Below, in pieces: positions 1 through 6,317 of a stretch of DNA of 8,926 nt. The DNA is from an uncultured Gammaproteobacteria bacterium (lineage in GTDB: Bacteria > Pseudomonadota > Gammaproteobacteria > SZUA-140). The translations under genes were made by a program, and so were the position numbers. Each line of letters opens with the position of its first letter. The first letter of the stretch is position 1. The notes below the pieces were generated by a model that searched no databases, was not told the origin of the DNA, and saw only the letters and a list, made by a program, of their open reading frames with translations. The stretch covers positions 1 to 8,926 of the forward strand of contig CALZMY010000024.1 of the NCBI GenBank assembly GCA_945788675.1, read 5' to 3'.

Positions 1-709
1 CTCCCACCACCGCATAACCAGTCTGTGACAGATGACGCCTTATCTGGTGTTTACGCCCCGTCTCAATATGCACCGATAGCAACGAGCGCTGTTGCTGTTC
101 ATCATAGGCAAGGCGCGTGACATTCGAAACCGATGCTCGGCCCTCTATCTCAATATCGATTATATATGGGCTTGGTGCGACTGGGAACTCACCATGCACT
201 AACACCCGATAATGTTTTTCAATCGCGCGTGACATAAAAAGCTTCGATAGCGCCGCAGTCGCCTTTTTTGTATGGCCGATCAGGATCAGGCCAGTCGCGG
301 CACGATCAAGGCGATGAATGATAAAAGCAGGACGTTGTGGGATAAGATGCTGTTCTGCCCAGCGGCTAACCGTACAGTGATCGCCCCACTTACTGCCCTG
401 CGATAGCAACCCACAAGGCTTATACCATACACTATAGCCACCCTCATCGGCGATCAATAGCGGCGCGACTGGCTCACTCGCGAGCACACGTTCATCATAA
501 TAGAAATCCAGCTCATCACCCGCCCTCAGCTCTTTTTTCGCTCGGCGTATGCGACGACACGAACCACGGTGAGTCAACCATACCGCCCCGCGCTGCATCG
601 CCTGTTTAACACGCTGCTTCGATAATCCAGAAACCTCCGCCAACGCCGTGACTGCGTTAACATCTGCTTCCGTTATATCAACATGAAATTCACAACGTTG
701 CGGGATCAT
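1..709 (-). CDS. RluA-family RNA pseudouridine synthase, 3' end cut by window edge
   Basis: Converts specific uridines in rRNA or tRNA to pseudouridine in the cytoplasm; the exact target cannot be told. I translated 236 codons from the ATG at 709, open to the left edge. Residues about 20-75 resemble an S4 RNA-binding domain (SGLSKQRVKQAMQRGAVWL). The catalytic core follows: WYKPCGLL at about 95-102, the signature HRLDRAATG at 132-140 with the presumed nucleophile Asp135, and TGRKHQIRRHL at 217-227, a conserved RluA-family block. Judged by family length, perhaps the last 50-60 residues lie outside the window. The start has only a weak ribosome site (GAG about 6 bases upstream). It lies 33 bases downstream of the protease gene on the same strand, so it is probably the distal gene of that operon. 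Family membership is secure; assignment to RluA, RluC, RluD or TruC is not made. Confidence 0.93.
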   Translation of the reverse strand, partial: MIPQRCEFHVDITEADVNAVTALAEVSGLSKQRVKQAMQRGAVWLTHRGSCRRIRRAKKELRAGDELDFYYDERVLASEPVAPLLIADEGGYSVWYKPCGLLSQGSKWGDHCTVSRWAEQHLIPQRPAFIIHRLDRAATGLILIGHTKKATAALSKLFMSRAIEKHYRVLVHGEFPVAPSPYIIDIEIEGRASVSNVTRLAYDEQQQRSLLSVHIETGRKHQIRRHLSQTGYAVVG

Positions 710-742
710 AAAAACTCAGGCACCTTACTATCAAGCAAAAAA

Positions 743-1948
743 TTAATCACGATATTTCAAAAAGAGCTGGGCATCTTGCTGGTCGATTCTGAAATCAAAC
801 TGTTCAAGAAAATTCATACCTAACAACCCGGCAGCACCCGTTATCTGCAACTGCTCAACAACTGCAATATCGATCGAAGAAACAGTAAACACACCAAGCG
901 CCATCGACTCAATCCGATATAACAACGCCTCTGTGGTGCCATTGGCCGTGTTGACCACTATTTTTTTCACTGCATCTGAAGCCTGTAGTCCCAGTTGCTG
1001 CGCTGCACTACGACTCAAAACGGTAAATGATGCGCCAGTATCGATCAGCAGGCGAACATCCTGTTGATTCAACGAGGCATCAACCATAAAGTGACTACCC
1101 TTGCGTAACAACGTGATCGGGGTTTCAAGTAGCCGCAAACGTTGACGATCAATCTCCTGCAACATCTGTTGTGCAACATCACCCACAAAAGGATCATGCT
1201 CAACGACAGTTAACTGCGCTATCGCGGCATCGAGACGCGATGCCTTAATCAACCACGCTGCCAACTCTATATAGTACGGGGTATGAGCCGCACGATGTTG
1301 AATTAAAAACTCATACAACTTAACTTGCGCATTAATATCATCATCACCAATAGCCTTTTTAGCGGACTTAACGGTTTGCTCTACCAGAAGATCAAGCTGA
1401 GTCAGTTCAGCCGTCGATGAGGCAACGGTGAGCGTATCAAAAATCACCGTTAACGCCTCATAGAACTGCTGCTGTCGTTGATAGAGCAATGCTAATACAA
1501 CACGCTCATCAAAGGCCTGCGGTAATTGCCCTATCAACAACTTCAATAACTGAATGGCACCCGCAACATCATTCTGCTGTTCACGTCTGTTCACATGCTG
1601 GTTAATCAGGCGTCGCATGCCCTTCATATTGCTGTGAGAACGCCCCTGAGTGGCATACCAGTCAATTGCCTCAGCATCTCGTCCTGTGTTTAACAACGCC
1701 GTTAGCTCATCAAAACCCTGTGCGTGTTGCTCATTTACGACACTGATCTGTCGATTAGCCTCAGAAGAAGGCACATTCGTTTTATCGCCGAGAAGCAAGT
1801 TCTTTGTTCGCTCACCCATCTCGAGTGCAGATTCAGGTAATGAAGTTGATTGCGATACAACCACAGGTACTGGCTCGGTAGCAACACGTAGTAACCAGCC
1901 GACAGAAACCCCGATCATCAGGACTGTGAGCACAACAAGCTTATTCAT
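743..1948 (-). CDS. Membrane-anchored retropepsin-like aspartic protease with helical-repeat N-terminal half
   Basis: 401 residues. Residues 3-22 (KLVVLTVLMIGVSVGWLLRV) form one hydrophobic segment, an uncleaved signal anchor that would place the rest in the periplasm. Residues about 70-270 are alpha-helical with TPR-like spacing (AIQLLKLLIGQLPQ, VVLALLYQRQQQFYEALTVI) and probably bind partners or substrate. Residues about 285-400 are a single-lobe retropepsin domain: the catalytic motif DTGAS is at 303-307, preceded by hydrophobic RLLI, and GLLGMNFLEQF at 374-384 matches the second conserved block. Such one-lobed proteases (clan AA, DTGA type) act as dimers. Natural substrate is unknown. The start is supported by the hydrophobic segment, although there is no clear Shine-Dalgarno site. 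It begins 13 bases after the hydrolase/OsmC stop, so the genes are probably co-transcribed. The fold call is firm; the TPR call is by eye. Confidence 0.85.
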   Translation of the reverse strand: MNKLVVLTVLMIGVSVGWLLRVATEPVPVVVSQSTSLPESALEMGERTKNLLLGDKTNVPSSEANRQISVVNEQHAQGFDELTALLNTGRDAEAIDWYATQGRSHSNMKGMRRLINQHVNRREQQNDVAGAIQLLKLLIGQLPQAFDERVVLALLYQRQQQFYEALTVIFDTLTVASSTAELTQLDLLVEQTVKSAKKAIGDDDINAQVKLYEFLIQHRAAHTPYYIELAAWLIKASRLDAAIAQLTVVEHDPFVGDVAQQMLQEIDRQRLRLLETPITLLRKGSHFMVDASLNQQDVRLLIDTGASFTVLSRSAAQQLGLQASDAVKKIVVNTANGTTEALLYRIESMALGVFTVSSIDIAVVEQLQITGAAGLLGMNFLEQFDFRIDQQDAQLFLKYRD

Positions 1949-1950
1949 GT

Positions 1951-1962
1951 GTCAATATTGAC
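1951..1962. repeat. Perfect 12-base palindrome in the hydrolase-protease gap
   Basis: GTCAATATTGAC is its own reverse complement. It fills almost the whole 13-base gap between the two minus-strand genes and occupies the place where a ribosome site for the protease gene would be expected. It could be a protein-binding half-site pair or chance; as RNA it would be too tight to fold stably. Confidence 0.35.
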
Positions 1963-3182
1963 TATATAAGGCGCGTGTTAACTTTGACCTCAGCATGCAG
2001 CGTTCTATGTACCGGGCATTTATCCGCAATCTCCAGTAACCGTTGTCGCTGCTCATCACTAAGGTCACCCACCAACTCGATATTACGCTCAATCACATCA
2101 ACCTTGTGCGTCTTATCGTGGCATTCCGCGCAATCCTTCCCATGGATCTTATGATGCCTAAGCTGCACATCCACCTCATCAAGCGGCCATTTGTTTTGAT
2201 CCGCATACATCCGCAACGTCATTGCAGTGCAGGCACCCAATGCTGCCGTCAGTAGGTCGTAGGGGGTTGGGCCAAGCGCGGCACCGCCCAGCGCAAGCGG
2301 TTCATCAGCGACCAGTGCATGACCACGTGCATCGATCTCCGTGTAATAATGCTCATGCTCAATACTGGCGGTCACCACATCATCATCTCTGCTGCTCAAC
2401 ACTGGTGGAGAAGAGTCCTCGACGGCAAGATATTTCTCAGCCCAGGAGGCTATCAGCCCACCCGCATAACAGGCATCCTGTTGACGTGACAGTAGATGGC
2501 CCGCATTATCGAGCGAAACAAAGCTCTTTGGGTGGCGTGCCGCTTCAAATATCTTGCCGGCATTATCCATCGTCACGGTATCATCGTTGGAGGCATGCAG
2601 TACCAATAACGCACACCCCAACCGCTTAATTGAGCTGTGCATCGTCACACCCTGCACATCATCAAGAAACTGCTGTTTCATACGATAACGCTGTCCGCCA
2701 ATCTCGACATCCGCCTCACCATGTACCTCGATCTCCGCCTGCTCCTTTTTGAAGTGGTGCAGCACATGATATGGCTCATACGGCGAGCCAATCGTCGTCA
2801 CCCCTTTTACCGAGGGGATCTGACTGGCTGCCGCCAACGCAGCCGTGCCACCAAGTGAATGACCAATCAAAATTCCAGCGGGCTGATGATGCGTTTCAAG
2901 ATAGCGCGCAGCACACAGCAGGTCCTCCACATTTGAACTGAAATTGCTCTCTGAAAAATCACCACCACTTTCACCGAGCCCGGTAAAATCAAAGCGCAGT
3001 ACTGCAATGTGGCGTTGCGTCAGCGCACGGCTAATATAATGAATCGCCTTGATATTCTTAGTGCAGGTAAAACAGTGCGCAATAATGGCATAACTGGTTG
3101 GACGGTTGTCCACCGGCATATCAAGTAAAGCAGCGAGTCGATCACCCGCTTGATTGGTAAAAAAAACTTTTTTTGAGCGCAT
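1962..3182 (-). CDS. Bifunctional alpha/beta-hydrolase / OsmC-family protein
   Basis: 406 residues, two enzymes in one chain, a known fused family. Residues about 1-250 are an alpha/beta hydrolase: AHCFTCTKNI at 35-44, FDFTGLGESGGDF at 64-76, the nucleophile elbow GHSLGG at 107-112 (Ser109), an acidic residue in HASNDDTV at 196-203, and the catalytic His229 in NAGHLL. Residues about 275-406 are OsmC-like: GPTPYDLLTAALGAC ends at the first reactive Cys318 and DKCPVH carries the second, Cys389. In OsmC/Ohr proteins such a thiol pair reduces organic hydroperoxides. The hydrolase substrate is unknown, probably an ester or thioester. No signal peptide, so cytoplasmic. An in-frame TAG lies three codons upstream of the ATG, so the start cannot be earlier. 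It follows the DamX-like gene by 53 bases and precedes the protease by 13. Confidence 0.95.
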   Translation of the reverse strand: MRSKKVFFTNQAGDRLAALLDMPVDNRPTSYAIIAHCFTCTKNIKAIHYISRALTQRHIAVLRFDFTGLGESGGDFSESNFSSNVEDLLCAARYLETHHQPAGILIGHSLGGTAALAAASQIPSVKGVTTIGSPYEPYHVLHHFKKEQAEIEVHGEADVEIGGQRYRMKQQFLDDVQGVTMHSSIKRLGCALLVLHASNDDTVTMDNAGKIFEAARHPKSFVSLDNAGHLLSRQQDACYAGGLIASWAEKYLAVEDSSPPVLSSRDDDVVTASIEHEHYYTEIDARGHALVADEPLALGGAALGPTPYDLLTAALGACTAMTLRMYADQNKWPLDEVDVQLRHHKIHGKDCAECHDKTHKVDVIERNIELVGDLSDEQRQRLLEIADKCPVHRTLHAEVKVNTRLI

Positions 3183-3236
3183 CCGATTCTATTGACCTGT
3201 CTTTATAGACTGTCCATCTCCTCGACAACCTGACAA

Positions 3237-4904
3237 TTAATTTTCATCCAGCGCGTTCTGCAGTTTTGATAATTTTCGAACCCATGGCTTGTGTTTCCTC
3301 AGTTCCGGTGGGAAAAACTCGGTCACCTCCAGCGCTGCCGCCCGTGATTCAAAACTACCATGTAACACGACATACCAGCTGCTACGATTCTTTCGTTTGA
3401 GCAGGACATACGCCAGCTCCCCTTCTAAAGCACTGCGCCTGATATAACGGATAATATTTTTTTCATCCGGTGAGCCAGCAAGTTGAATCGAATAGTGCTC
3501 TGGTGGTTGTGCCTTAAGCCACGCAGCACCGGGAATCGCCTCTTCATCAGCCGCAACAACGGCTGCAGCCGGTTTAGCGACAACAGAATTTTCCTTTGCC
3601 GGGGTTGGCGCTGGTGATTTTCCGACAACAGGGTTCGTCTCAGGTTTAACCGCTGGCTTTGATTTGACCACCGGCTTTGATTCAGCCTTAGCCAGCGTCG
3701 CCGTGGGCGCTGTTTTAATCGTGGGCTCTGGTTCCGCCTTAACAGGTTGTGGCTTAGGCTCAGGTTTAGCGGCCGGCTTGACCTGAGCCGCTACAACAGG
3801 CTTAGTCACTGGCGTCGATTTTACTTCCTTTTCGACAACCTTTGCAGCTGCTGGGGTCACCTTTGGAGTGACTGCCTCATCCTCATCAAGCGTCTGTTTA
3901 ACATTCGACATAGCCACTGGCGCACTCAATACCATCCTCTTCGATTCCGCTATTGACACATCCTGTTCAGTATTGGAGAAAGAAAAGATAACAACGATCA
4001 GCAACAAAATAGTCGCCACCCCTCCACCAATTAAATAAGGCTGTTTTTTTCTGCGTATAAGCATCTGTTGGTGTTCAAGTCGTAAACGCTCATCTGAGAT
4101 GGCACGCCCAAGCGCCAGTTCCGCATGATAATTGATACAGGCAGGAATACCGCAGCCACGATGGTGAATATTCTGTAATTGATCAGGGGTAAAAAGCGTA
4201 GTATCTCCCTGGCTTTCGAAATTATGATTAAGATAAGTCGTCGTATCTGCTTCGCTAAAGCGCGGCAACGAATGCACCTCAAGCCATTCATTTCGAAATG
4301 GAGACAGGCTATATGAGGCAATAATTTCTCGTAGTGCTGGAGTCGCGCAGAGGATAATATCAAGATCGCCACCATTCTCTGCCACTGCTCGCTTGAGACT
4401 CGCCAATGTCTCGATGGCATAAGATGAGAGGTTTTGCGCATCATCGACTATGACGACAGGGTAAGGTTCCTGATGCCCGTATGATGCGAGCCCATGCACT
4501 AACGCTTCAAAGTCGACATCCTCCTGCGGAAAAAAGGTCTGACCGAGACCATTGATAATATGGTCGACCCCGAGATGATAATCCGCCTGAATATGACACA
4601 GCAGCCAACGACTCCCCGCTTCAGTGATCAACTGCCGTATGAGTGCACTCTTGCCGCGACCATGTTCTGCGATGATCACCTGTATCGCTCCGCGCCCTGT
4701 AATAACCTGTTGCAGATGCGACAGCAGTGTCGCCAGTGTTTCAGTCTTCAGATAATAGGCTGGCGCGGCCTCGTGAAGTAGCGCTGGGTCATGCACAAAA
4801 GGAGCAGGCTCTTTCTGTCCATTAAAGAGGTCACTCTGACCATCATGTTTGATGTCAGACTGTGAATCAGACTCGCTGGTTATGCGCACTACATTATTAG
4901 ACAT
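3237..4904 (-). CDS. DamX-like protein: AAA ATPase domain, transmembrane helix, SPOR domain
   Basis: 555 residues. Residues about 45-270 are an ExeA/AAA_22-type ATPase: Walker A AEHGRGKS at 79-86, Walker B VVIVDD at 150-155, and a sensor-like CATPAL at 186-191. A basic stretch RRKKQ at 284-288 precedes a transmembrane helix at about 290-308, which puts the ATPase in the cytoplasm and the rest in the periplasm. Residues about 340-450 are a Pro/Lys/Ala-rich linker that probably spans the periplasm. Residues about 460-548 are a SPOR domain (HYSIQLAGS, WYVVLHGSFESRAAA), a fold that binds denuded septal peptidoglycan. The same order occurs in DamX of Vibrio and Pseudomonas, while E. coli DamX lacks the ATPase; DamX is linked to cell division. 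Those genes usually sit near aroB and dam, which are not seen here. The ribosome site before the ATG is weak. It is probably the first gene of the operon. Confidence 0.9.
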   Translation of the reverse strand: MSNNVVRITSESDSQSDIKHDGQSDLFNGQKEPAPFVHDPALLHEAAPAYYLKTETLATLLSHLQQVITGRGAIQVIIAEHGRGKSALIRQLITEAGSRWLLCHIQADYHLGVDHIINGLGQTFFPQEDVDFEALVHGLASYGHQEPYPVVIVDDAQNLSSYAIETLASLKRAVAENGGDLDIILCATPALREIIASYSLSPFRNEWLEVHSLPRFSEADTTTYLNHNFESQGDTTLFTPDQLQNIHHRGCGIPACINYHAELALGRAISDERLRLEHQQMLIRRKKQPYLIGGGVATILLLIVVIFSFSNTEQDVSIAESKRMVLSAPVAMSNVKQTLDEDEAVTPKVTPAAAKVVEKEVKSTPVTKPVVAAQVKPAAKPEPKPQPVKAEPEPTIKTAPTATLAKAESKPVVKSKPAVKPETNPVVGKSPAPTPAKENSVVAKPAAAVVAADEEAIPGAAWLKAQPPEHYSIQLAGSPDEKNIIRYIRRSALEGELAYVLLKRKNRSSWYVVLHGSFESRAAALEVTEFFPPELRKHKPWVRKLSKLQNALDEN

Positions 4905-4965
4905 ATTATCACTACAAAGCGGAGGTTAAGGTCATCACAATTCCCACGAGGATCAATAAGAGAGC

Positions 4966-5013
4966 TCAAAAGAGGAACTCACTCCCTGTTCCCTCATTGA
5001 AAGCTAATATCAT
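4966..5013 (-). CDS. Hypothetical 15-residue leader peptide in repeat copy A
   Basis: The minus strand has GGAGG (5026-5022), an 8-base spacer, then an ATG opening a 15-codon frame, MILAFNEGTGSEFLF, that ends with TGA at 4968-4966. The frame runs through the possible terminator hairpin, the geometry of a translation-coupled attenuator for the DamX-like operon. Copy B upstream of mlaA has the same arrangement with a related start (MIQSFNKGT). Frames this short arise by chance, and the DNA outside the frame is conserved as well, so coding status is speculative. Confidence 0.2.
   Translation of the reverse strand: MILAFNEGTGSEFLF
4968..4995 (-). terminator. Possible intrinsic terminator after mlaA
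   Basis: Read on the minus strand, GAGGGAAC, a 9-base loop and GTTCCTC form a stem of seven pairs with one bulged G, followed at once by TTTT. It lies about 100 bases past the mlaA stop and 64 bases before the DamX-like ATG, so it would separate the two transcripts. The U tract is short, so it may be weak or act as an attenuator. Confidence 0.4.
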
Positions 5014-5079
5014 ACGCCATACCTCCACTCGGTACCATCGCTGCTGCTCACATAAGCGCGCTAATCAATATCATCAGAG
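4987..5079 (-). repeat. Diverged intergenic repeat, copy A (upstream of the DamX-like gene)
   Basis: About 93 bases that align by eye with copy B at 6029-6115 in the same orientation, at roughly 70-75% identity in the core with a few small gaps. On the minus strand the best conserved blocks are GCGATGGTACC, CGTATGATA and CTTTCAAT followed by GGAACA. TATGAT in the second block would match a sigma70 -10 box at five of six bases. The copy lies in the 191-base gap between mlaA and the DamX-like gene, starting 82 bases upstream of the latter's ATG. Confidence 0.7.
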
Positions 5080-5095
5080 AGTGCTAAAAAGCGTA

Positions 5096-5917
5096 TTAAT
5101 CACCGCTAACGGGATCATCTACAGCCGGATCGTCTGCAAAATCTTCACAGTCATCAAAATCTTCACAGTCATCGAAGTCTTCAAATTCCTCGACGGGTGG
5201 ATTACCGTCATAGACCAGATATTGACGTCGTTGCAGATAGGCCTCACGGGTAAAGGCATAGGGATCCAGCGCAGCAGCATCCAGAACACGGCTCGCCGAT
5301 AGCAGACCGGCGCGGGTATCGACCACATCGATTGCGAACATACTATTGCGGGTGGCGTGATCCTCCACACGGTTAAAGGTTAGGTCAAACTGTCTGTAAT
5401 CGACATATAAACCAATGCCATCACGTGGCGAGCTGGGGCCAAAAAATGGCAGCACTAGATAGGGGCCACTGCCGACTCCCCAGCGCCCAAGAGTTTGACC
5501 AAAATCCTCGCGATTTTTTCGCAATCCCATTGGCGTAGCGACGTCGATAATCCCCAACAGCCCGAAGGTACTGTTGACAATAAATCGCGTGGCATCAGAG
5601 GCAGCCTGGCCTAACTTGAGTTGCAGCAAGTCATTTATCGTCACCAGCACATCATCCAGGTTACCAAAGAAATTGGTAACCCCTTTATTCACAGGCGCAG
5701 GTACGACAGCAACATAGGCCTTAGCGACCGGCTTTATTACGGCCTTGTCCAGCGAGTCATTGAACTGATACATGGCTCGATTGTAACGCTCAAAAGGATC
5801 GTGAGGCTCCGTCGGGCCATCGACCGTCGCACAGCCGCTCAACAGGCATGTGGTGATGAAGGCAAGCAAGCGTGCACCACGTCGAGTCGTATGAAGCAAC
5901 ACGGCTACTTCATTCAT
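5096..5917 (-). CDS. mlaA: MlaA/VacJ outer-membrane lipoprotein with acidic repeat tail
   Basis: Outer-membrane part of the Mla system, which removes mislocalised phospholipids from the outer leaflet and passes them to periplasmic MlaC. 273 residues from the preferred start: a basic stretch TRRGAR, a hydrophobic run, and the lipobox LLSGC with lipidated Cys29. The mature part carries family signatures: DPFERYNRAMYQFND from residue 40, NLDDVLVTINDLLQLK, and GPYLVLPFFGP at 151-161. A longer frame starts at 5950, but the ATG at 5917 has GGAGG 9 bases upstream and gives a sensible signal peptide. The C-terminal tail (about 243-263) is very acidic, with repeated EDFDDC units containing two cysteines; E. 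coli MlaA, at 251 residues, has no such tail as far as I recall. It is separate from other mla genes here and lies upstream of the DamX-like operon on the same strand. Confidence 0.95.
   Translation of the reverse strand: MNEVAVLLHTTRRGARLLAFITTCLLSGCATVDGPTEPHDPFERYNRAMYQFNDSLDKAVIKPVAKAYVAVVPAPVNKGVTNFFGNLDDVLVTINDLLQLKLGQAASDATRFIVNSTFGLLGIIDVATPMGLRKNREDFGQTLGRWGVGSGPYLVLPFFGPSSPRDGIGLYVDYRQFDLTFNRVEDHATRNSMFAIDVVDTRAGLLSASRVLDAAALDPYAFTREAYLQRRQYLVYDGNPPVEEFEDFDDCEDFDDCEDFADDPAVDDPVSGD
5138..5191 (-). repeat. 18-base tandem repeat inside the mlaA 3' end
   Basis: Two exact adjacent 18-base copies (5138-5155 and 5156-5173) and a degenerate third (5174-5191). They encode the EDFDDC units of the acidic MlaA tail. 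The unit is a multiple of three, so copy number could change by slippage without breaking the frame. Confidence 0.9.
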
Positions 5918-5926
5918 TACGCAACG

Positions 5927-5931
5927 CCTCC
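5927..5931 (-). promoter_or_regulatory. Ribosome binding site fixing the mlaA start
   Basis: GGAGG on the minus strand, 9 bases before the ATG at 5917. No comparable site precedes the ATG at 5950. A second ATG lies 4 bases further on but is out of frame. Confidence 0.75.
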
Positions 5932-5972
5932 ACTGGATGCAGCCGCACACTCATCATTGATCTCTAAAAACA

Positions 5973-6001
5973 TCAATATGATAAAGCTTATAGGACGTCA
6001 A
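5973..6001 (-). promoter_or_regulatory. Possible sigma70 promoter of mlaA
   Basis: On the minus strand TTGACG (6001-5996, five of six to the -35 consensus), a 17-base spacer, then TATTGA (5978-5973, only three of six). The -35 and spacing are good and the -10 is poor. The position, about 55 bases before the mlaA ATG, is reasonable. Confidence 0.3.
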
Positions 6002-6025
6002 AACAGTACAAAACCCCTGTTACGC

Positions 6026-6055
6026 TTATGTTCCTTTATTGAAAGACTGTATCAT
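6026..6055 (-). CDS. Hypothetical 9-residue leader peptide in repeat copy B
   Basis: GGGAG (6068-6064), an 8-base spacer and an ATG opening MIQSFNKGT, then TAA. It matches the start of the copy A frame at six of nine residues, and those six codons are identical at the base level. The codon differences show no third-position bias, so selection on a peptide is not demonstrated. Confidence 0.15.
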   Translation of the reverse strand: MIQSFNKGT

Positions 6056-6115
6056 ACGTCATGCTCCCACCTGGTGCCATCGCGACTAGCCATAAACGCC
6101 ACTAAGACTGCAGAG
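6029..6115 (-). repeat. Diverged intergenic repeat, copy B (upstream of mlaA)
   Basis: About 87 bases aligning with copy A (4987-5079) in the same orientation. It ends 111 bases before the mlaA ATG. The shared blocks on the minus strand are GCGATGGCACC, CGTATGATA and CTTTCAAT followed by GGAACA. Unlike copy A, no terminator-like hairpin follows it. The two copies bracket mlaA as direct repeats about 1.04 kb apart. Confidence 0.7.
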
Positions 6116-6120
6116 CTAAC

Positions 6121-6148
6121 TTTACGCGATGCTGGGAACGTCTATAGT
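6121..6148 (+). promoter_or_regulatory. Possible sigma70 promoter for the glycosylase gene
   Basis: TTTACG (four of six), a 16-base spacer, then TATAGT (five of six). The predicted transcript would start near 6155, inside the 13-base tandem repeat, about 200 bases before the ATG. Found by eye only. Confidence 0.3.
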
Positions 6149-6172
6149 GTCATCTCAACGTGTCATCTCGAC
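6147..6172 (+). repeat. Tandem 13-base direct repeat, possible operator
   Basis: GTGTCATCTCAAC is followed at once by GTGTCATCTCGAC, with one mismatch in 13. It overlaps the last two bases of the possible -10 box and the predicted transcription start, where a repressor would bind. Confidence 0.5.
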
Positions 6173-6190
6173 CGCACAAAGAGCTCTTAT

Positions 6191-6219
6191 GCCTTGTCAC
6201 CATCAATCAATCACAAGGC
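6191..6219 (+). other. Inverted repeat with A/T-rich 3' flank, possible attenuator
   Basis: GCCTTGT and ACAAGGC are exact 7-base arms around a 15-base loop, followed on the plus strand by a T-rich stretch from 6220. The loop is long and the T run is interrupted, so it is a weak terminator candidate. A protein-binding site is equally possible. Confidence 0.25.
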
Positions 6220-6250
6220 TTAATATTTCTCTCGATGGTCAAAATGACAA

Positions 6251-6317
6251 CGGCAACCGGGGACAGGTCACAAACTCCCAATATATGACTAATATTTGTG
6301 TTCTGCCCCCGGCAACC
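6251..6317. repeat. 51-base palindromic element with 8-base flanking direct repeats
   Basis: The core at 6259-6309 starts GGGGACAGGTCACAAA and ends with a near-complement (TTTGTGTTCTGCCCC). Arms of 18 bases at 6257-6274 and 6295-6312 match at 15 positions around a 20-base A/T-rich loop. CGGCAACC occurs exactly on both sides, at 6251-6258 and 6310-6317, like a target-site duplication. Palindromes beginning GGGGACAG are common in gammaproteobacterial genomes and are often associated with RAYT (REP-associated tyrosine transposase) genes; that link is from memory. No transposase gene is present here. Confidence 0.55.

Noticed and set aside
1650..1961. Plus-strand open frame of 103 codons opposite the protease gene
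   Set aside because: It is fully antisense to a well supported gene, and its translation is Ser/Cys-rich with no recognisable domain.
2118..2132. CAECH in the OsmC domain, resembling a c-type haem CXXCH motif
   Set aside because: The protein has no signal peptide and would be cytoplasmic; a cysteine-rich segment here is usual for this fused family.
2222..2858. Plus-strand open frames opposite the hydrolase/OsmC gene
   Set aside because: They have His/Arg/Pro-rich shadow composition, and the opposite strand carries a complete two-domain protein.
3649..3690. Short repeated CCGGCTTTGATT-like sequence as a DNA repeat element
   Set aside because: It lies in the Lys/Pro/Val-rich linker of the DamX-like gene and follows from the low-complexity protein sequence.
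3237..4904. Reading the ATPase as an ExeA/GspA secretion protein or TnsC-like transposition ATPase
   Set aside because: The transmembrane helix, Pro/Lys-rich linker and C-terminal SPOR domain fit the DamX architecture; no secretion or transposition genes are nearby.
5918..5950. Upstream ATG at 5950 as the mlaA start
   Set aside because: It adds 11 residues (MCGCIQWRRCV) before the signal peptide and lacks a ribosome site, while the ATG at 5917 has GGAGG at 9 bases.
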